A stretch of 32,270 nt of DNA from the NCBI RefSeq assembly GCF_000381825.1, contig NZ_KB907133.1:1-32270 (forward strand). Direction: 5' to 3'. The notes below the pieces were generated by a model. That model saw nothing but the letters and a program-made list of their open reading frames with translations, had not been told where the DNA came from and did no database searches. Origin of the DNA: Thioalkalivibrio sp. ALJT. Its GTDB lineage: Bacteria; Pseudomonadota; Gammaproteobacteria; Ectothiorhodospirales; Ectothiorhodospiraceae. Below are positions 1 to 8,796 of the stretch, piece by piece. Each line of letters begins with the position of its first letter. Position 1 is the first letter of the stretch. The position numbers and the translations under genes were made by a program.

Positions 1-255
1 CTGGACGGGGCGCTGAATCAGGTGAACAGCCTGCGCGCGGAGCTGGGTGCGGTGCAGGTGCGGTTCGAGGCCACGATTGACAACCTGGGTGTGAGTGCGG
101 AGAACCTGTCGGATGCGCGCTCGCGGATTCGGGATGCGGACTTCGCGGCGGAGACGGCGGAGCTGACGCGTGCCCAGGTGCTGCAGCAGGCGGGTACCTC
201 GGTGCTGTCGCAGGCCAACGCGGTTCCGCAGAACGTGCTGGCGCTGCTGCAGTAA
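1..255 (+). CDS. fliC: Flagellin, C-terminal end (partial)
   Basis: This is the last 84 codons of a flagellin; the 5' part lies outside the window and the frame is open from base 1. The protein is the structural subunit of the flagellar filament, exported by the flagellar type III apparatus. The visible part is the conserved C-terminal D0/D1 helix: it contains [20 protein letters not shown], then the [18 protein letters not shown] terminus typical of flagellins. The conserved amphipathic C-terminus packs against the N-terminal helix in the filament core. The next genes (flaG, fliD, fliS, fliT-like) are the usual partners of a flagellin. A hairpin follows 30 bases after the stop, so this abundant transcript may partly end before flaG. 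Confidence 0.95.
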   Translation: MDGALNQVNSLRAELGAVQVRFEATIDNLGVSAENLSDARSRIRDADFAAETAELTRAQVLQQAGTSVLSQANAVPQNVLALLQ

Positions 256-285
256 GCTCGGCCCCTCGAGCTTCCGCGTAGATGG

Positions 286-315
286 TGGATGACGGGGGAC
301 GCGACCCGTCATCCA
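286..315 (+). terminator. Hairpin between flagellin and flaG
   Basis: An 11-bp perfect inverted repeat, TGGATGACGGG (286-296) against CCCGTCATCCA (305-315), has an 8-base loop and is followed only by a short CCTTTC stretch. It may be a weak or attenuating terminator that keeps flagellin expression above that of flaG, or an mRNA-stabilising 3' hairpin. It also covers the alternative flaG ATG at 282, which argues against that start. Confidence 0.5.
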
Positions 316-338
316 TCCTTTCGGACGAGGACTGTGAC

Positions 339-788
339 ATGAGTGATGGTATCGGCAATATCGGTTCGCCACTGGCCACGCTGGGGGGGCGTGGGGCTCC
401 GGTTGGTGAGCGTGCCCCCGCCGCCGGGGTGGGGCAAGACCCTCGTGAGAAGGTCCCGGTGGCCCTGCCGGGAAGCAGCGCGAGCGCGTCGACCCGTCCG
501 GCCGAGCCAGCGGCGCCAGCCGGTGCAGAACGGAGTCCGTCGGTTGATCCGGTTGATGCGTCGGATATGGATCGCGTCGTGGAGTCGATCAATGCCTACC
601 TGCAAACGACTCGGCGAGCACTCGAATTCAGCGTCGATGATGTCAGCGGGCGGACCGTGATCACGGTGATGGATGCTGATCGCGAGAATGTGATCCGACA
701 GATTCCGCCGGAGCAGATGCTGGCCCTGGCCGAGCAGCTGCGCGACGAGCAGACCCTGGACGCGACCGGTCTGGTGGACAAGGCCTGA
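339..788 (+). CDS. flaG: FlaG family flagellar protein
   Basis: The product is a 149-residue FlaG-type protein. FlaG proteins are small, encoded beside flagellin and cap genes, and influence filament length. The N-terminal ~80 residues are low-complexity (Gly, Ala, Pro, Ser), which is common in this family. The conserved part is C-terminal: a helix (VVESINAYLQTTRRALEFSV) followed by a beta-rich segment with RTVITVMDADRENVIRQIPP and a final helix. The start at 339 was preferred to an in-frame ATG at 282 because 282 lies inside a strong hairpin and has no ribosome binding site, whereas GGACGAGG lies upstream of 339. The gene sits between flagellin and fliD in the same orientation. Confidence 0.85.
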   Translation: MSDGIGNIGSPLATLGGRGAPVGERAPAAGVGQDPREKVPVALPGSSASASTRPAEPAAPAGAERSPSVDPVDASDMDRVVESINAYLQTTRRALEFSVDDVSGRTVITVMDADRENVIRQIPPEQMLALAEQLRDEQTLDATGLVDKA

Positions 789-1010
789 CCAGACAAGTCA
801 CGAGCGTCCGCCACTCGCCGGGTCGTGGGGCCGTAGGATGGGATGCGCTCGGCGCCGGTATGTCCATGGGGCCATGGGGCGCGGTGGTGGATGGATGCCG
901 GTCCGGGCGCAAACACCCCCAGGACGGGCTGAACGTCGTTTTAGATCAAGAAGTCTGAAGCGACGGGTCATGCAGGATCCGGCGACGTTCGGAACCCACG
1001 ACCAGAGTTG

Positions 1011-1039
1011 AGCCGCATCCCCCGAGGTGCGGCTTTTTT
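1011..1039 (+). terminator. Rho-independent terminator after flaG
   Basis: AGCCGCATC (1011-1019) pairs with GGTGCGGCT (1026-1034), nine base pairs including one G-U, with a six-base loop, and runs straight into TTTTTT. This is a textbook intrinsic terminator reading rightwards, so fliD should have its own promoter downstream. Confidence 0.85.
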
Positions 1040-1072
1040 CGTTGATGAGACGAAATTTTTCGCCGTTGGGGA

Positions 1073-1099
1073 TCAAGATTTACGCTAGGCTGTCGTTAT
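1073..1099 (+). promoter_or_regulatory. Candidate sigma-28 (FliA) promoter for fliD
   Basis: TCAAGATT (1073-1080), an 11-base spacer, then GTCGTTAT (1092-1099) resembles the sigma-28 consensus TAAAGTTT-N11-GCCGATAA, matching 6 of 8 and 5 of 8 positions with the exact spacing. It lies downstream of the flaG terminator and about 55 bases before the fliD start. It is a pattern match only; late flagellar genes are the expected sigma-28 targets. Confidence 0.45.
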
Positions 1100-1154
1100 A
1101 GAAACTGTACCTGCAAAGCGGCGGCCAGGGCGGCGACCTGCGAGGAGCAACACA

Positions 1155-2516
1155 ATGGCAATCAGTGCAATGGGTGTCGGGTCCGGGCTCGATCTGAATC
1201 AGATCGTAGGGGACCTGCTGAACGCCGAACGCGTTCCTCGGGAGCAGCGTTTCAACCAGCGCGAAGAGCGCATCGAAGCGCAGATATCGGCTTTCGGGAA
1301 CCTGCGCAACGGGGTTGAGCAGTTGCAAGGCTCGCTGGGCACGCTCTCCGGATTCGAGCTGAATCAGACCACCAGCATCTCTGATGAGAGCGTGGCGAGC
1401 GTGACGGCAGACGGCAGTGCAGCCAACGGTTCCTTTTCGCTACAGGTGAATCAGCTGGCCCAGTCTCAGGCGCTGGCGACGGCGCCCGGCGAATTCAGCG
1501 ATGTGGACGCCGTGGTGGGTGCCGGGCAGCTGGAACTGCAGGTGGGTAACGCATCGGCAGTGACCATCAATGTCGACGCGGGCGATACGTTGCGCGATGT
1601 TCGCGATGCGATCAACGAAGCCGGTGCGGGTGCGACCGCCTCCATCATCAACGATGGCAACGGTGCCCGCCTGGTTCTGAATGCGAACGAGACCGGGGCG
1701 GACAACACGATCTCCCTGTCGGCAACCGAAGACCCGGCCGGTAGCGGGCTGGCGCGTCTGGACGCGAGTAACCTGGTTGAAACGCGTGCGGCACAGGATG
1801 CCGAGGCCGTGATCGACGGAATCACGGTCACCAGTGCGAGCAATACGCTCGACGATGCGATTGAAGGGGTCAGTATCCAGTTGCAGGGGACGTCTACGGC
1901 GCCGGCCACGGTTTCCGTGCAAGAGGATCAGGGCCAGCTCCGGGAGGCCTTGCAGGGTTTTGTGGAGCAGTTCAACGCGCTGGTAGGACAGACCCGCGAG
2001 CTGACTTCATTTGATGCCGAGGAAAACCAACCTTCGGTGCTCACCGGCGACAGCACCGTGCGCGGTATCCGTAGCCGCCTCAGCGAGGCCCTGCTGCAAC
2101 AGGCCGGGGTGCCCGATTCCGGCGTGCAGACCCTGTCCGAGCTCGGCATCGTGTCGAATCGCGACGGCACGCTCAACTTCGATACCAGCCGTTTCAATCA
2201 AGCCATGGATAACAATGGTTTCGAGAATATTTCTGAAGTGGTGAGAGAAGTTGGCGGACGCATGGAAGAGGTTGCCAACACCTTCGTGGGGCCAGACGGA
2301 TTGATCGGCACGCGTACGGATGGGCTGCGGGGCGACCTGGAGCGGATCGAACAGCAAAGGGAGCGGCTGGATGTCCGCCTTGAACGGATGGAAAGTCGGC
2401 TCGTCGGGCAGTTCTCGCGCATGGATTCGGCAGTGGCCCAGTTGCAGAGCACCGGCGACTTCCTCACCAACCAGCTGGCGAACATGCCGCTGGCCAGTAA
2501 CCGCTCTCGTCAGTAA
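1155..2516 (+). CDS. fliD: Flagellar filament capping protein FliD (HAP2)
   Basis: The product is a 453-residue FliD, the pentameric cap at the filament tip that helps each exported flagellin subunit fold into place. The N-terminus shows the family signature GVGSGLDLNQIVGDLLNAER with a following coiled-coil (residues about 30-65). The centre is the variable beta-rich D2-D3 region, with repeated VNQLAQSQALA-like and DTLRDVRDAINEAGAG segments. The C-terminal part has DGLRGDLERIEQQRERLD and a coiled-coil ending in TGDFLTNQLANM, as in FliD proteins. Length is normal. GAGGAG lies seven bases before the ATG. The gene is followed 38 bases later by fliS, with a short perfect palindrome (2518-2532) in the gap. 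Confidence 0.95.
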   Translation: MAISAMGVGSGLDLNQIVGDLLNAERVPREQRFNQREERIEAQISAFGNLRNGVEQLQGSLGTLSGFELNQTTSISDESVASVTADGSAANGSFSLQVNQLAQSQALATAPGEFSDVDAVVGAGQLELQVGNASAVTINVDAGDTLRDVRDAINEAGAGATASIINDGNGARLVLNANETGADNTISLSATEDPAGSGLARLDASNLVETRAAQDAEAVIDGITVTSASNTLDDAIEGVSIQLQGTSTAPATVSVQEDQGQLREALQGFVEQFNALVGQTRELTSFDAEENQPSVLTGDSTVRGIRSRLSEALLQQAGVPDSGVQTLSELGIVSNRDGTLNFDTSRFNQAMDNNGFENISEVVREVGGRMEEVANTFVGPDGLIGTRTDGLRGDLERIEQQRERLDVRLERMESRLVGQFSRMDSAVAQLQSTGDFLTNQLANMPLASNRSRQ

Positions 2517-2554
2517 CCACCGCCAGGCGGTGACGATATAACGGAGACAGACAG

Positions 2555-2965
2555 ATGTACGGACCGGCAATGAATCGAGGAGTGAACCAGTATCGGCAGT
2601 CGGGCGCACTGGCCGAGGCTCAGGTGGCGGATCCGCACCGTTTGATCCAGATGTTGTTCGAAGGCGCCCTGGAACGTATCGCGGTTGCGAAGGGCGCGAT
2701 GGAACAGGGGAACGTGAGTCTCAAGGGTGAAAAGATCAGCAAAGCCATTGATATTGTCGAGTCCCTGCGAGCGGTCCTGGATCACAAGCCCAACCCGGAG
2801 TTGTCGGGGAATCTGGACGCTCTCTACGAGTACATGTCCCGGCGGCTGCTGGAGGCGAACGCGCGCAACGACTCGGCGGCGCTGGACGAGGTTGCCAAAC
2901 TCCTGCGCCAGGTCAAGTCCGGCTGGGACGAGATCCCGCATGACGTGCGTCAGCGGGCGAGTTGA
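2555..2965 (+). CDS. fliS: Flagellin export chaperone FliS
   Basis: The product is a 136-residue FliS. It binds the C-terminal helix of flagellin in the cytoplasm, prevents premature polymerisation and delivers it to the export gate. Family features are the N-terminal Tyr-containing segment (MNRGVNQYRQSGALAEAQ), then DPHRLIQMLFEGALERIAVA, the helical core with GEKISKAIDIVESLRAVLD and the YEYMSRRLLEANARND helix. Length is typical. GGAGA precedes the ATG by about eight bases. It follows fliD directly and precedes the fliT-like gene, probably as one transcript. Confidence 0.95.
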   Translation: MYGPAMNRGVNQYRQSGALAEAQVADPHRLIQMLFEGALERIAVAKGAMEQGNVSLKGEKISKAIDIVESLRAVLDHKPNPELSGNLDALYEYMSRRLLEANARNDSAALDEVAKLLRQVKSGWDEIPHDVRQRAS

Positions 2966-3014
2966 GGCCGGCGCGTTTGACCACGTGCGTCGGGCGTGAT
3001 GGGGTGCAGGCATC

Positions 3015-3398
3015 ATGAGCGCACTCGATGCGGATAACGCCCACCCCGACGCAACGCTGGAGGCCGCGGTGGATGCGGTACAGGGATTGATGGAACAGGC
3101 GATCCGCGAGGAGGACTGGGATCGCCTGGAACAACTCGACCTGCAGGCGCGAGTCCTGGTGGAGCGCGCGTTCGGCGACGAGCCGGTGCCGCTTCGCGAT
3201 GACAGTGGTCAGGCTCTGCGCGGGGCACTGGAGCGTTTGTCTGCATTCTATCAGCAGACCGTCCCCTTGCTGGCCGAACGTCGCAGCGATGCCAGTCGCC
3301 AGTTGCGCGACCTGCGTGCCGGGCGCAAGGCCACCAACGCCTACGAAAACACACGCCGTCACACGATGCGCTCCGGACCGCTGAAACGCGGCGGCTGA
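3015..3398 (+). CDS. fliT: FliT-like flagellar chaperone
   Basis: The product is a 127-residue, mostly helical acidic protein at the place where FliT is usually encoded. FliT binds FliD as an export chaperone and, in enterobacteria, also restrains FlhDC. Supporting features are the AIREEDWDRLEQLDLQARVL helix, which resembles the FliT helix holding the substrate-binding region, and a C-terminus with Arg-rich LRAGRKATNAY, a common ending in FliT-like proteins. FliT is poorly conserved, so the call rests on size, helical character and order (fliD-fliS-fliT). It is the last gene before a convergent relA. Confidence 0.65.
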   Translation: MSALDADNAHPDATLEAAVDAVQGLMEQAIREEDWDRLEQLDLQARVLVERAFGDEPVPLRDDSGQALRGALERLSAFYQQTVPLLAERRSDASRQLRDLRAGRKATNAYENTRRHTMRSGPLKRGG

Positions 3399-3759
3399 TT
3401 CGCACGCACGCACCGCAAGCCGTCGGGCGCGGATGCGGCCATTGCGCCCCTCTTTTTTCCACGTCGTTTATTCCACCTCCCGCCATCACGGAAACCGCGT
3501 AGCGGTTATCCGACGCCATCCACGCGCAGGAGCCTGCTTGCAGGCGAACCGTTCGCTGCCCACAAATCCGGCTCTGGCAGGAGTTTCGCCTGCAAGCTGG
3601 CTCCCTACATGGCCATGGGGGCATTATTCCGGGGACCGCAGAGCGGTTGTTCGGGGTTTCGGCGGTGAGACTCAGAGCTCTCGCCGGGGCATGCCGGGCG
3701 CCGGAGGTCCCGTTTTTTCTGTGCTGCGGGCGGGACGAGGGGGGCGGTTGCAGGGCGCG
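3399..3759. other. Intergenic region between convergent fliT and relA
   Basis: There is no gene here that I can support. The stretch carries a REP-like inverted repeat (3529-3604) flanked by two similar short hairpin sequences: AACCGCGTAGCGGTT near 3493-3507 and ACCGCAGAGCGGT near 3636-3648. Open frames across it are GC-rich chance frames without ribosome binding sites. Confidence 0.6.
3529..3604. repeat. REP-like extragenic inverted repeat
   Basis: Two 20-base arms, 3529-3548 and 3585-3604, are reverse complements with one mismatch, around a 36-base spacer. The core contains GGAGCCTGCTTGCAGGCGAA, which resembles the REP/BIME elements of Pseudomonas-like genomes. The position between two convergent genes is where REP pairs normally sit. 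Flanking hairpins of the form ACCGC-NNN-GCGGT may be part of a larger composite element. Confidence 0.75.
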
Positions 3760-5946
3760 TCAGGATGAGGGGTTGGGGGCGCGGCGCACGGTCTGCACGC
3801 TGCTGAGGGCCTGGAGCCGGTCAAAGAGGGCGCTCAGTTCGCCGAGATCGCTGAACTCGGCTTCCAGCTCCATGCTCACGCTGCGATCCTCGCGATTGGT
3901 CTGGGTGTTGACGCGCAACAGGTTGATACCGCATTCGGAGAAGGCGTTGCCAACCTCGCCCAGGAGGCCGGGGCGGTCGTGGGCCTCGACCGTGAGGGTG
4001 ATGATTTCGCGTTCCGGTTCCTCGCCCCACGAGACGGGGATCAGGCGGCCGCGCTTTTCTTCCGGCAAGTGCAGGATGTTGACGCAATCGCTGCGGTGAA
4101 CGGAGACGCCGGCCCCGCGGGTGATGAACCCGATGATCGGGTCCCCGGGCTGCGGGTTGCAGCAGCGCGCGCGTGTGGTGAGCAGCCCGCCTACGCCGCG
4201 AATCTTGATGTCGCCGCTGGCGTCGTCGGTGCGGCGCGGGCGCTGTGCCACGGGGGTTGTGGCGGGCGGGGCCTTCGGTTTGGCCGCGCGGATCTGCTGC
4301 GAGATGCGCCCGGCGATCTGTGCGGTGGTGATGTCGCCGCTGCCGAGGGCGATCAGAAGCTCGTCGAAGGTCTGGTATTTCATGGCCTCGGCGAGGGCGG
4401 TGCGATTGAGGTCCTGCCCGCAGCCCAGCCGCTGGCACTCGCGATCGAACATCTGTTTCCCGGTCGCGAGGTGTTCCTCCTGGTGTTGTTGACGGAACCA
4501 GGTACGCACCTTGGAGCGGGCGCGGGCGGTATTGAGATAGCCCAGGTTGGGGTTGAGCCAGTCGCGGCTGGGGCCGCCCTCGCGGGTTGTCAGTACTTCG
4601 ACGCGTTCGCCGGATTTGAGCCGGTAGGTGAGCGGCACGATATGGCCATCCACCTTGGCCCCGCGACACCGATGGCCGACCTCGGTATGGACCGCATAGG
4701 CAAAATCCAGTGGGGTGGCACCCTGGGACAGGTCCAGCACTTCGCCCTGTGGCGTCAGTACGAAGACGCGCTGGTGCAGGGGTTCGCTCTGGATTTCGTC
4801 CAGGAGGTTCTGGTCGGAACTGTCGGCCTCCAGCAGCTGGCGCAGGCTGGCGATGGCTCGGTTGAGGGCCTGGTCTTCGCGGCCGCCTTCCTTGTAACGC
4901 CAGTGTGCTGCGACCCCGAGTTCGGCGAATTCGTCCATTTCCCGGGTGCGGATCTGGACCTCGACAACCTTGCCTTCGGGGCCCACCACGGCCGTATGCA
5001 ACGACTGGTAGCCGTTGTCTTTGGGATTGGCAATGTAGTCGTCGAACTCGCTGGGCAGGTGGCGCCAGTCGTTGTGGACGATCCCCAGGATGGTGTAGCA
5101 GGAGGCCAGCTGGTCCACGATGACGCGTGTGGCCCGGAGATCGTACAGCTCCGACAGCGAGGTGCGCTTGCGCTGCATCTTTTTCCAGATGCTGTAGATG
5201 TGCTTGGGTCGGCCGAATACGCGGGCCTCGATGCCTTCCTGCTGCAGGCGCCGCTGGAGGGTACGGGCGAAGGCCTCGACGTAGGTCTCGCGCTCGGTGC
5301 GGTTTTCTTCCAGGCCGCGTGCGATCTCGCGGTAGGTGTCCGGTTCGAGGATGCGCAGGGCGAGATCTTCCATCTCCCATTTGAGCTGGCCGACACCCAG
5401 ACGATTGGCCAGCGGCGCGATTACGTCCAGGGTCTCCTGAGCCAGCACGCGTGCGGACTCGTCCGGATCTCGTGCCACCAGGCGCAGGTGCTGAACGCGG
5501 AACGCCAGCTTGATCAGGACTGCTCGCACGTCATCCACCATCGCCATCAACATGCGCCGGAGACGCTCGGCCTGCTCGGGGCGGCCCGCGGGCGTTTCGA
5601 AACGACGGCGCACGAGGGCCGCGACATTGGTGGTCAGCCGTGCGGTCGCTGCACCGAAGCGGCTCTCGATCGCGGCTGGAGTCAGGTGTTCCGCCAGGTA
5701 GGCGGGCACCAGCAGGGTGGCGATCAGGGTCTGGCGGTCGACGTTCAGATGCCGGAGGGTCTCGGCTACGTCGAGCGGATGAGACTCGAGCCCGCTGGCT
5801 TCGAGCGCCGCCAGCGCAAGCCCGAGCGCATCCCGTAGCGGCTCTTCCGCCGCGCTGTCCAGCGCCTCGTTACCCGCGAAATGTTGCAACAACGCGTCGC
5901 GGTCGAGGCCCTGGAGGTTGGTATTGGTCAACAGCGAATGGCGCAT
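3760..5946 (-). CDS. relA: RelA, (p)ppGpp synthetase I
   Basis: The product is a 728-residue long RelA/SpoT homolog. RelA makes (p)ppGpp from ATP and GTP or GDP when uncharged tRNA enters the ribosome. The N-terminal pseudo-hydrolase region (about 40-190) lacks the HD and ED metal ligands; the expected site reads LLVPAYLAEHLTP. The synthetase domain (about 240-350) has GRPKHIYSIWKKMQRK and NPKDNGYQSLHTAVV. At residues 300-303 it carries EFDD, the signature of monofunctional RelA, rather than the RxKD of bifunctional SpoT. A TGS domain (about 390-455) and a C-terminal ACT domain (about 655-728) complete the family layout. The length is close to the 744 residues of the E. coli protein. It is transcribed alone and convergent with the flagellar genes. 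Confidence 0.95.
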   Translation of the reverse strand: MRHSLLTNTNLQGLDRDALLQHFAGNEALDSAAEEPLRDALGLALAALEASGLESHPLDVAETLRHLNVDRQTLIATLLVPAYLAEHLTPAAIESRFGAATARLTTNVAALVRRRFETPAGRPEQAERLRRMLMAMVDDVRAVLIKLAFRVQHLRLVARDPDESARVLAQETLDVIAPLANRLGVGQLKWEMEDLALRILEPDTYREIARGLEENRTERETYVEAFARTLQRRLQQEGIEARVFGRPKHIYSIWKKMQRKRTSLSELYDLRATRVIVDQLASCYTILGIVHNDWRHLPSEFDDYIANPKDNGYQSLHTAVVGPEGKVVEVQIRTREMDEFAELGVAAHWRYKEGGREDQALNRAIASLRQLLEADSSDQNLLDEIQSEPLHQRVFVLTPQGEVLDLSQGATPLDFAYAVHTEVGHRCRGAKVDGHIVPLTYRLKSGERVEVLTTREGGPSRDWLNPNLGYLNTARARSKVRTWFRQQHQEEHLATGKQMFDRECQRLGCGQDLNRTALAEAMKYQTFDELLIALGSGDITTAQIAGRISQQIRAAKPKAPPATTPVAQRPRRTDDASGDIKIRGVGGLLTTRARCCNPQPGDPIIGFITRGAGVSVHRSDCVNILHLPEEKRGRLIPVSWGEEPEREIITLTVEAHDRPGLLGEVGNAFSECGINLLRVNTQTNREDRSVSMELEAEFSDLGELSALFDRLQALSSVQTVRRAPNPSS

Positions 5947-6046
5947 GCGGGCAGTTGTTCGGACAGTGCGTGGTCACTATTGTACGGGAGCTCGGGTTCG
6001 GGGTAGAGGCTTGCGTGCGGAGGACGGCCGCAGTCAGGATCAAGGT

Positions 6047-6874
6047 ATGGCCAATCTGTTCAAGATCGCGATGATACTGGGGCTGGGGTATGCCCTCGTG
6101 GTGGGCATGATATTCGTCACCCAGGACCGCCTGATCTACATGCCCTCGGGAACGCTGACCCAGACGCCCGAACGCATTGGCCTCGCATATGAGGATGTGG
6201 AACTGACCACCCAAGACGGGGTGCGTCTGCATGGCTGGTTCCTGCCGGGCCCGCAAGAGGATGCCCCGGTGATGCTGTTCCTGCACGGAAATGCCGGCAA
6301 TATCGGTCACCGCCTGCATTCGCTGCAGCAGTTCCACGCGATGGGTCTGGCCGTTCTGATCATCGACTACCGCGGCTATGGACGCAGTGCGGGGCGCCCG
6401 GACGAGGCAGGAACCTACGCGGATGCGCGCGCTGCCTGGCGCCATCTGGTTACAGATCGCGGATTCGCGCCGGAGGATATCGTGATCTTCGGGCGCTCCC
6501 TGGGTGCAGCGGTCGCGGCCGAACTGGCCACTGCGGTCGAGCCCGGCGCGGTTATCCTCGAGGCGGCATTCACCTCGGCCGCCGACCTGGGGGTGGAGAT
6601 CTATCCCTGGTTGCCGGTACGCGCACTGTTGCGCCACGAGTACGACACCCTCGGGCGTATCGGCGACATTGCGTCGCCGATTTTGCTGGCGCACAGTCCG
6701 GCGGACGAGATCGTGCCCTTTGCCCATGCCGAACGGCTGCAAGCCGCGGCTAAGGACGCGCAGTTGCTGCGCATGGAAGGTGGGCACAATGACGGCCCGT
6801 TGGTCACCGGGGAGGCCTACACCGACGGTTTGCGGGCGTTTCTGGATGCCGCGGGGCCTGGCGGCGCCGGATAA
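6047..6874 (+). CDS. Membrane-anchored alpha/beta hydrolase (ABHD13/YfhR-like)
   Basis: The product has 275 residues. An N-terminal hydrophobic segment (about 5-25) acts as a signal anchor, placing the hydrolase domain outside the inner membrane. The oxyanion region [12 protein letters not shown], the nucleophile elbow FGRSLGAAV (Ser151), the acid in HSPADEIV (Asp220) and the base in EGGHNDG (His247) form a complete Ser-Asp-His triad. [14 protein letters not shown] is typical of the Bem46/YfhR group of serine hydrolases, whose natural substrates are mostly unknown. The ATG at 6047 was chosen because it gives a normal signal anchor; an upstream in-frame start at 5918 would add an atypical Arg-rich extension overlapping relA. 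It diverges from relA. Confidence 0.85.
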   Translation: MANLFKIAMILGLGYALVVGMIFVTQDRLIYMPSGTLTQTPERIGLAYEDVELTTQDGVRLHGWFLPGPQEDAPVMLFLHGNAGNIGHRLHSLQQFHAMGLAVLIIDYRGYGRSAGRPDEAGTYADARAAWRHLVTDRGFAPEDIVIFGRSLGAAVAAELATAVEPGAVILEAAFTSAADLGVEIYPWLPVRALLRHEYDTLGRIGDIASPILLAHSPADEIVPFAHAERLQAAAKDAQLLRMEGGHNDGPLVTGEAYTDGLRAFLDAAGPGGAG

Positions 6875-7112
6875 TGCGGCCGGGGTACAGGGGGGCTTGT
6901 GGCCCCGGAGTCGGGACAGGCGCGGCGCAGGGGAAATTGGTAGGCTTGCCCGAAATTTCGCCGTGCCGCGAGGCGCCTGGCAGGCTCGTGCAACGCGATC
7001 AGCGGCTGGATGGGCGACAGCAGCGAAGGCGCCCTGTGCCGCGCGTCATCCTGAACGCGTACCACTTACCAGGGCTCGGCTCTGCCTGCGCCCGCGACCA
7101 CAGGATCTGCCG

Positions 7113-8147
7113 ATGAACCGCTTGACCTTGACCCGCCCCGATGACTGGCATCTGCATCTGCGCGACGGAGACGTGCTCGCCAGCGTGTTGCCCGATACCG
7201 CGCGGCGTTTCCGGCGGGCCATCATCATGCCCAACCTGAAACCGCCGGTCACAACGGTGGAAGCGGCCGGGGAATATCGCGACCGCATCCTTGCGGCGCT
7301 GCCCCAGGAAGCGGATTTCGAGCCACTGATGACCCTGTATCTCACCGAGAGCACGACGCCCGAGACCATTGCGGCGGCGAAGGCCTCCGGTTTCGTGCAC
7401 GGGGTCAAGCTGTATCCGGCGGGCGCGACTACGAATGCGGACAGCGGGGTCCGCGATATCCGCCGTTGCTACCCGGTGTTCGAGGCGATGCAGCGGGTGG
7501 ATCTGCCCCTGCTGATTCACGGCGAGGTGACCGACCCCGAGGTGGATATCTTCGATCGCGAGGCAGCCTTCATCGAGCGCCATCTGACACCGTTGCTGCG
7601 GGACTTCCCTCAGCTGCGCATCGTGCTCGAGCACATTACCACCGAGGCTGCGGTGCAGTTCGTGCAAGACGGGCCGGAGACCGTTGCCTCTACCGTCACG
7701 CCGCAGCACCTGTTGTACAACCGGAATGCCTTGTTTGCGGGCGGGATGCGGCCGCATCATTTCTGCCTGCCCATCCTCAAGCGGGAACGTCATCGCAAGG
7801 CCCTGGTCGAAGCGGCGACCAGCGGCCATCCGCGTTTCTTTCTGGGGACGGATAGCGCGCCGCATCCGCGCCACGCCAAGGAATCGTCCTGTGGCTGCGC
7901 CGGGATTTATTCGGCACATGCGGCGATCGAGCTCTACGCCGAGGTCTTTGCCGCGGTGGATGCACTGGATCGGCTGGAGGGCTTCGCCAGCCATTTCGGA
8001 CCGGATTTCTACGGCCTGCCGAGAAACACGGACACGCTGACGCTGGAACAATCACCCTGGACGGTCCCTGATGCCGTTCTGTTCGGTCACGACCCCGGGG
8101 TACCACTGCGTGCGGGTGAGAGCATCGCCTGGAAGCTCGCGGGCTGA
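7113..8147 (+). CDS. pyrC: Dihydroorotase (class II PyrC)
   Basis: The product is a 344-residue dihydroorotase that interconverts carbamoyl-aspartate and dihydroorotate, the third step of de novo pyrimidine synthesis, in the cytoplasm. The zinc ligands and catalytic residues are all present: DWHLHLRDG (His13, His15), the carboxylated Lys99 in [12 protein letters not shown], His136 in LLIHGEV, His174 in VLEHITT and Asp247 in FLGTDSAPH. The sequence around the active site and the length match the E. coli-type PyrC (348 residues). The start at 7113 is fixed by homology because the frame is open far upstream. A 238-base gap with no visible gene separates it from the hydrolase. Confidence 0.96.
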   Translation: MNRLTLTRPDDWHLHLRDGDVLASVLPDTARRFRRAIIMPNLKPPVTTVEAAGEYRDRILAALPQEADFEPLMTLYLTESTTPETIAAAKASGFVHGVKLYPAGATTNADSGVRDIRRCYPVFEAMQRVDLPLLIHGEVTDPEVDIFDREAAFIERHLTPLLRDFPQLRIVLEHITTEAAVQFVQDGPETVASTVTPQHLLYNRNALFAGGMRPHHFCLPILKRERHRKALVEAATSGHPRFFLGTDSAPHPRHAKESSCGCAGIYSAHAAIELYAEVFAAVDALDRLEGFASHFGPDFYGLPRNTDTLTLEQSPWTVPDAVLFGHDPGVPLRAGESIAWKLAG

Positions 8148-8198
8148 ACATGCAGGCTTGTGGCAGGTCGGGAAGTGAACATAAAACGGAGGAAAAAT

Positions 8199-8675
8199 AT
8201 GACAGAACCGAACGTGCAACGTGGGACCCTCTGGTTCTGGATGCTCATCAGCCTGGGCGTGGCACTGTTGATCGTGGCCCTTGGAGTCGGGCTTGAACCG
8301 GCCGGGGCGGCCATTCTGCGCGCGCCGTTGAGTTCGCCGGCGGCCGGGGCGCTTGGCTTCGGACTGCTGATGATCTGGGCGGCCTATGCGTATGGCCTGT
8401 CGGCCGGTCGTGCCGCTGGCAGCCAGGAGATGGGCGTGGTGCTCCTGAACCTCGGATTGCCAGTTGCGTTGATCCTGTTGTGGAGCGCCGAGCTGAACGC
8501 CCTGGCGTTCTTTGTAGCGATCGGCTGGGCCATGACGCTTGTGGGGATGGGCGTGAGGCTGTTTCGGCGCGAGCCGCTGGCGGGGCTGATGCTTCTGCCG
8601 CTGATGGGGGTGAGCGTGACGGCGATTCTGATGTCTCTGACGTTCTGGATGGTGCCGGCAGCGCAGACGGCATAA
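8199..8675 (+). CDS. Divergent TspO/MBR-like membrane protein
   Basis: The product is a 158-residue very hydrophobic protein with about five transmembrane segments. The layout fits TspO/MBR (translocator) proteins, which bind tetrapyrroles and related ligands in membranes: a Trp in TM1, a WAAYAYGLSAGRA segment, VALILLWSAELN like the LNxxWSxLFF of TspO, and EPLAGLMLLPLMGVSVTAIL resembling the C-terminal LAGxLLxPYxxWVxFA motif. Several TspO signature residues are missing, so it is a divergent member or a lookalike. The ATG at 8199 follows a strong GGAGG; an upstream in-frame ATG at 8160 adds a charged tail and lacks such a site. It lies 51 bases after pyrC. Confidence 0.55.
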   Translation: MTEPNVQRGTLWFWMLISLGVALLIVALGVGLEPAGAAILRAPLSSPAAGALGFGLLMIWAAYAYGLSAGRAAGSQEMGVVLLNLGLPVALILLWSAELNALAFFVAIGWAMTLVGMGVRLFRREPLAGLMLLPLMGVSVTAILMSLTFWMVPAAQTA

Positions 8676-8796
8676 CGCCTTCCGAGGCATACACGCCGAT
8701 GTGGTTCGACCGCCTGCGTTCGCGTACGGAAGGGCGCGGGTGGACCTCGGGCCCGGGCGGTTCCGAACCTTTGTTCGAGTGCAGGGGGTGCGCGAG

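Larger units (their letters stand above)
789..1154. other. Intergenic region, flaG to fliD
   Basis: This stretch has no convincing gene. It holds a rho-independent terminator at 1011-1039 that ends the flagellin/flaG transcript, then a candidate sigma-28 promoter at 1073-1099 for fliD. Around 870-885 there is a short tandem CCATGGGG-CCATGGGG. Short open frames here lack ribosome binding sites. Confidence 0.6.

Noticed and set aside
282-338. Upstream ATG for flaG
   Set aside because: It lies within a strong hairpin and has no ribosome binding site. The ATG at 339 is better placed.
3480-3660. CRISPR-like repeats
   Set aside because: The repeats are a single inverted pair plus two small hairpins, not a regular direct-repeat and spacer array.
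3979-5838. Long open frame on the plus strand opposite relA
   Set aside because: It is a shadow of relA in GC-rich DNA. It has no ribosome binding site and low-complexity composition, while relA has full domain support.
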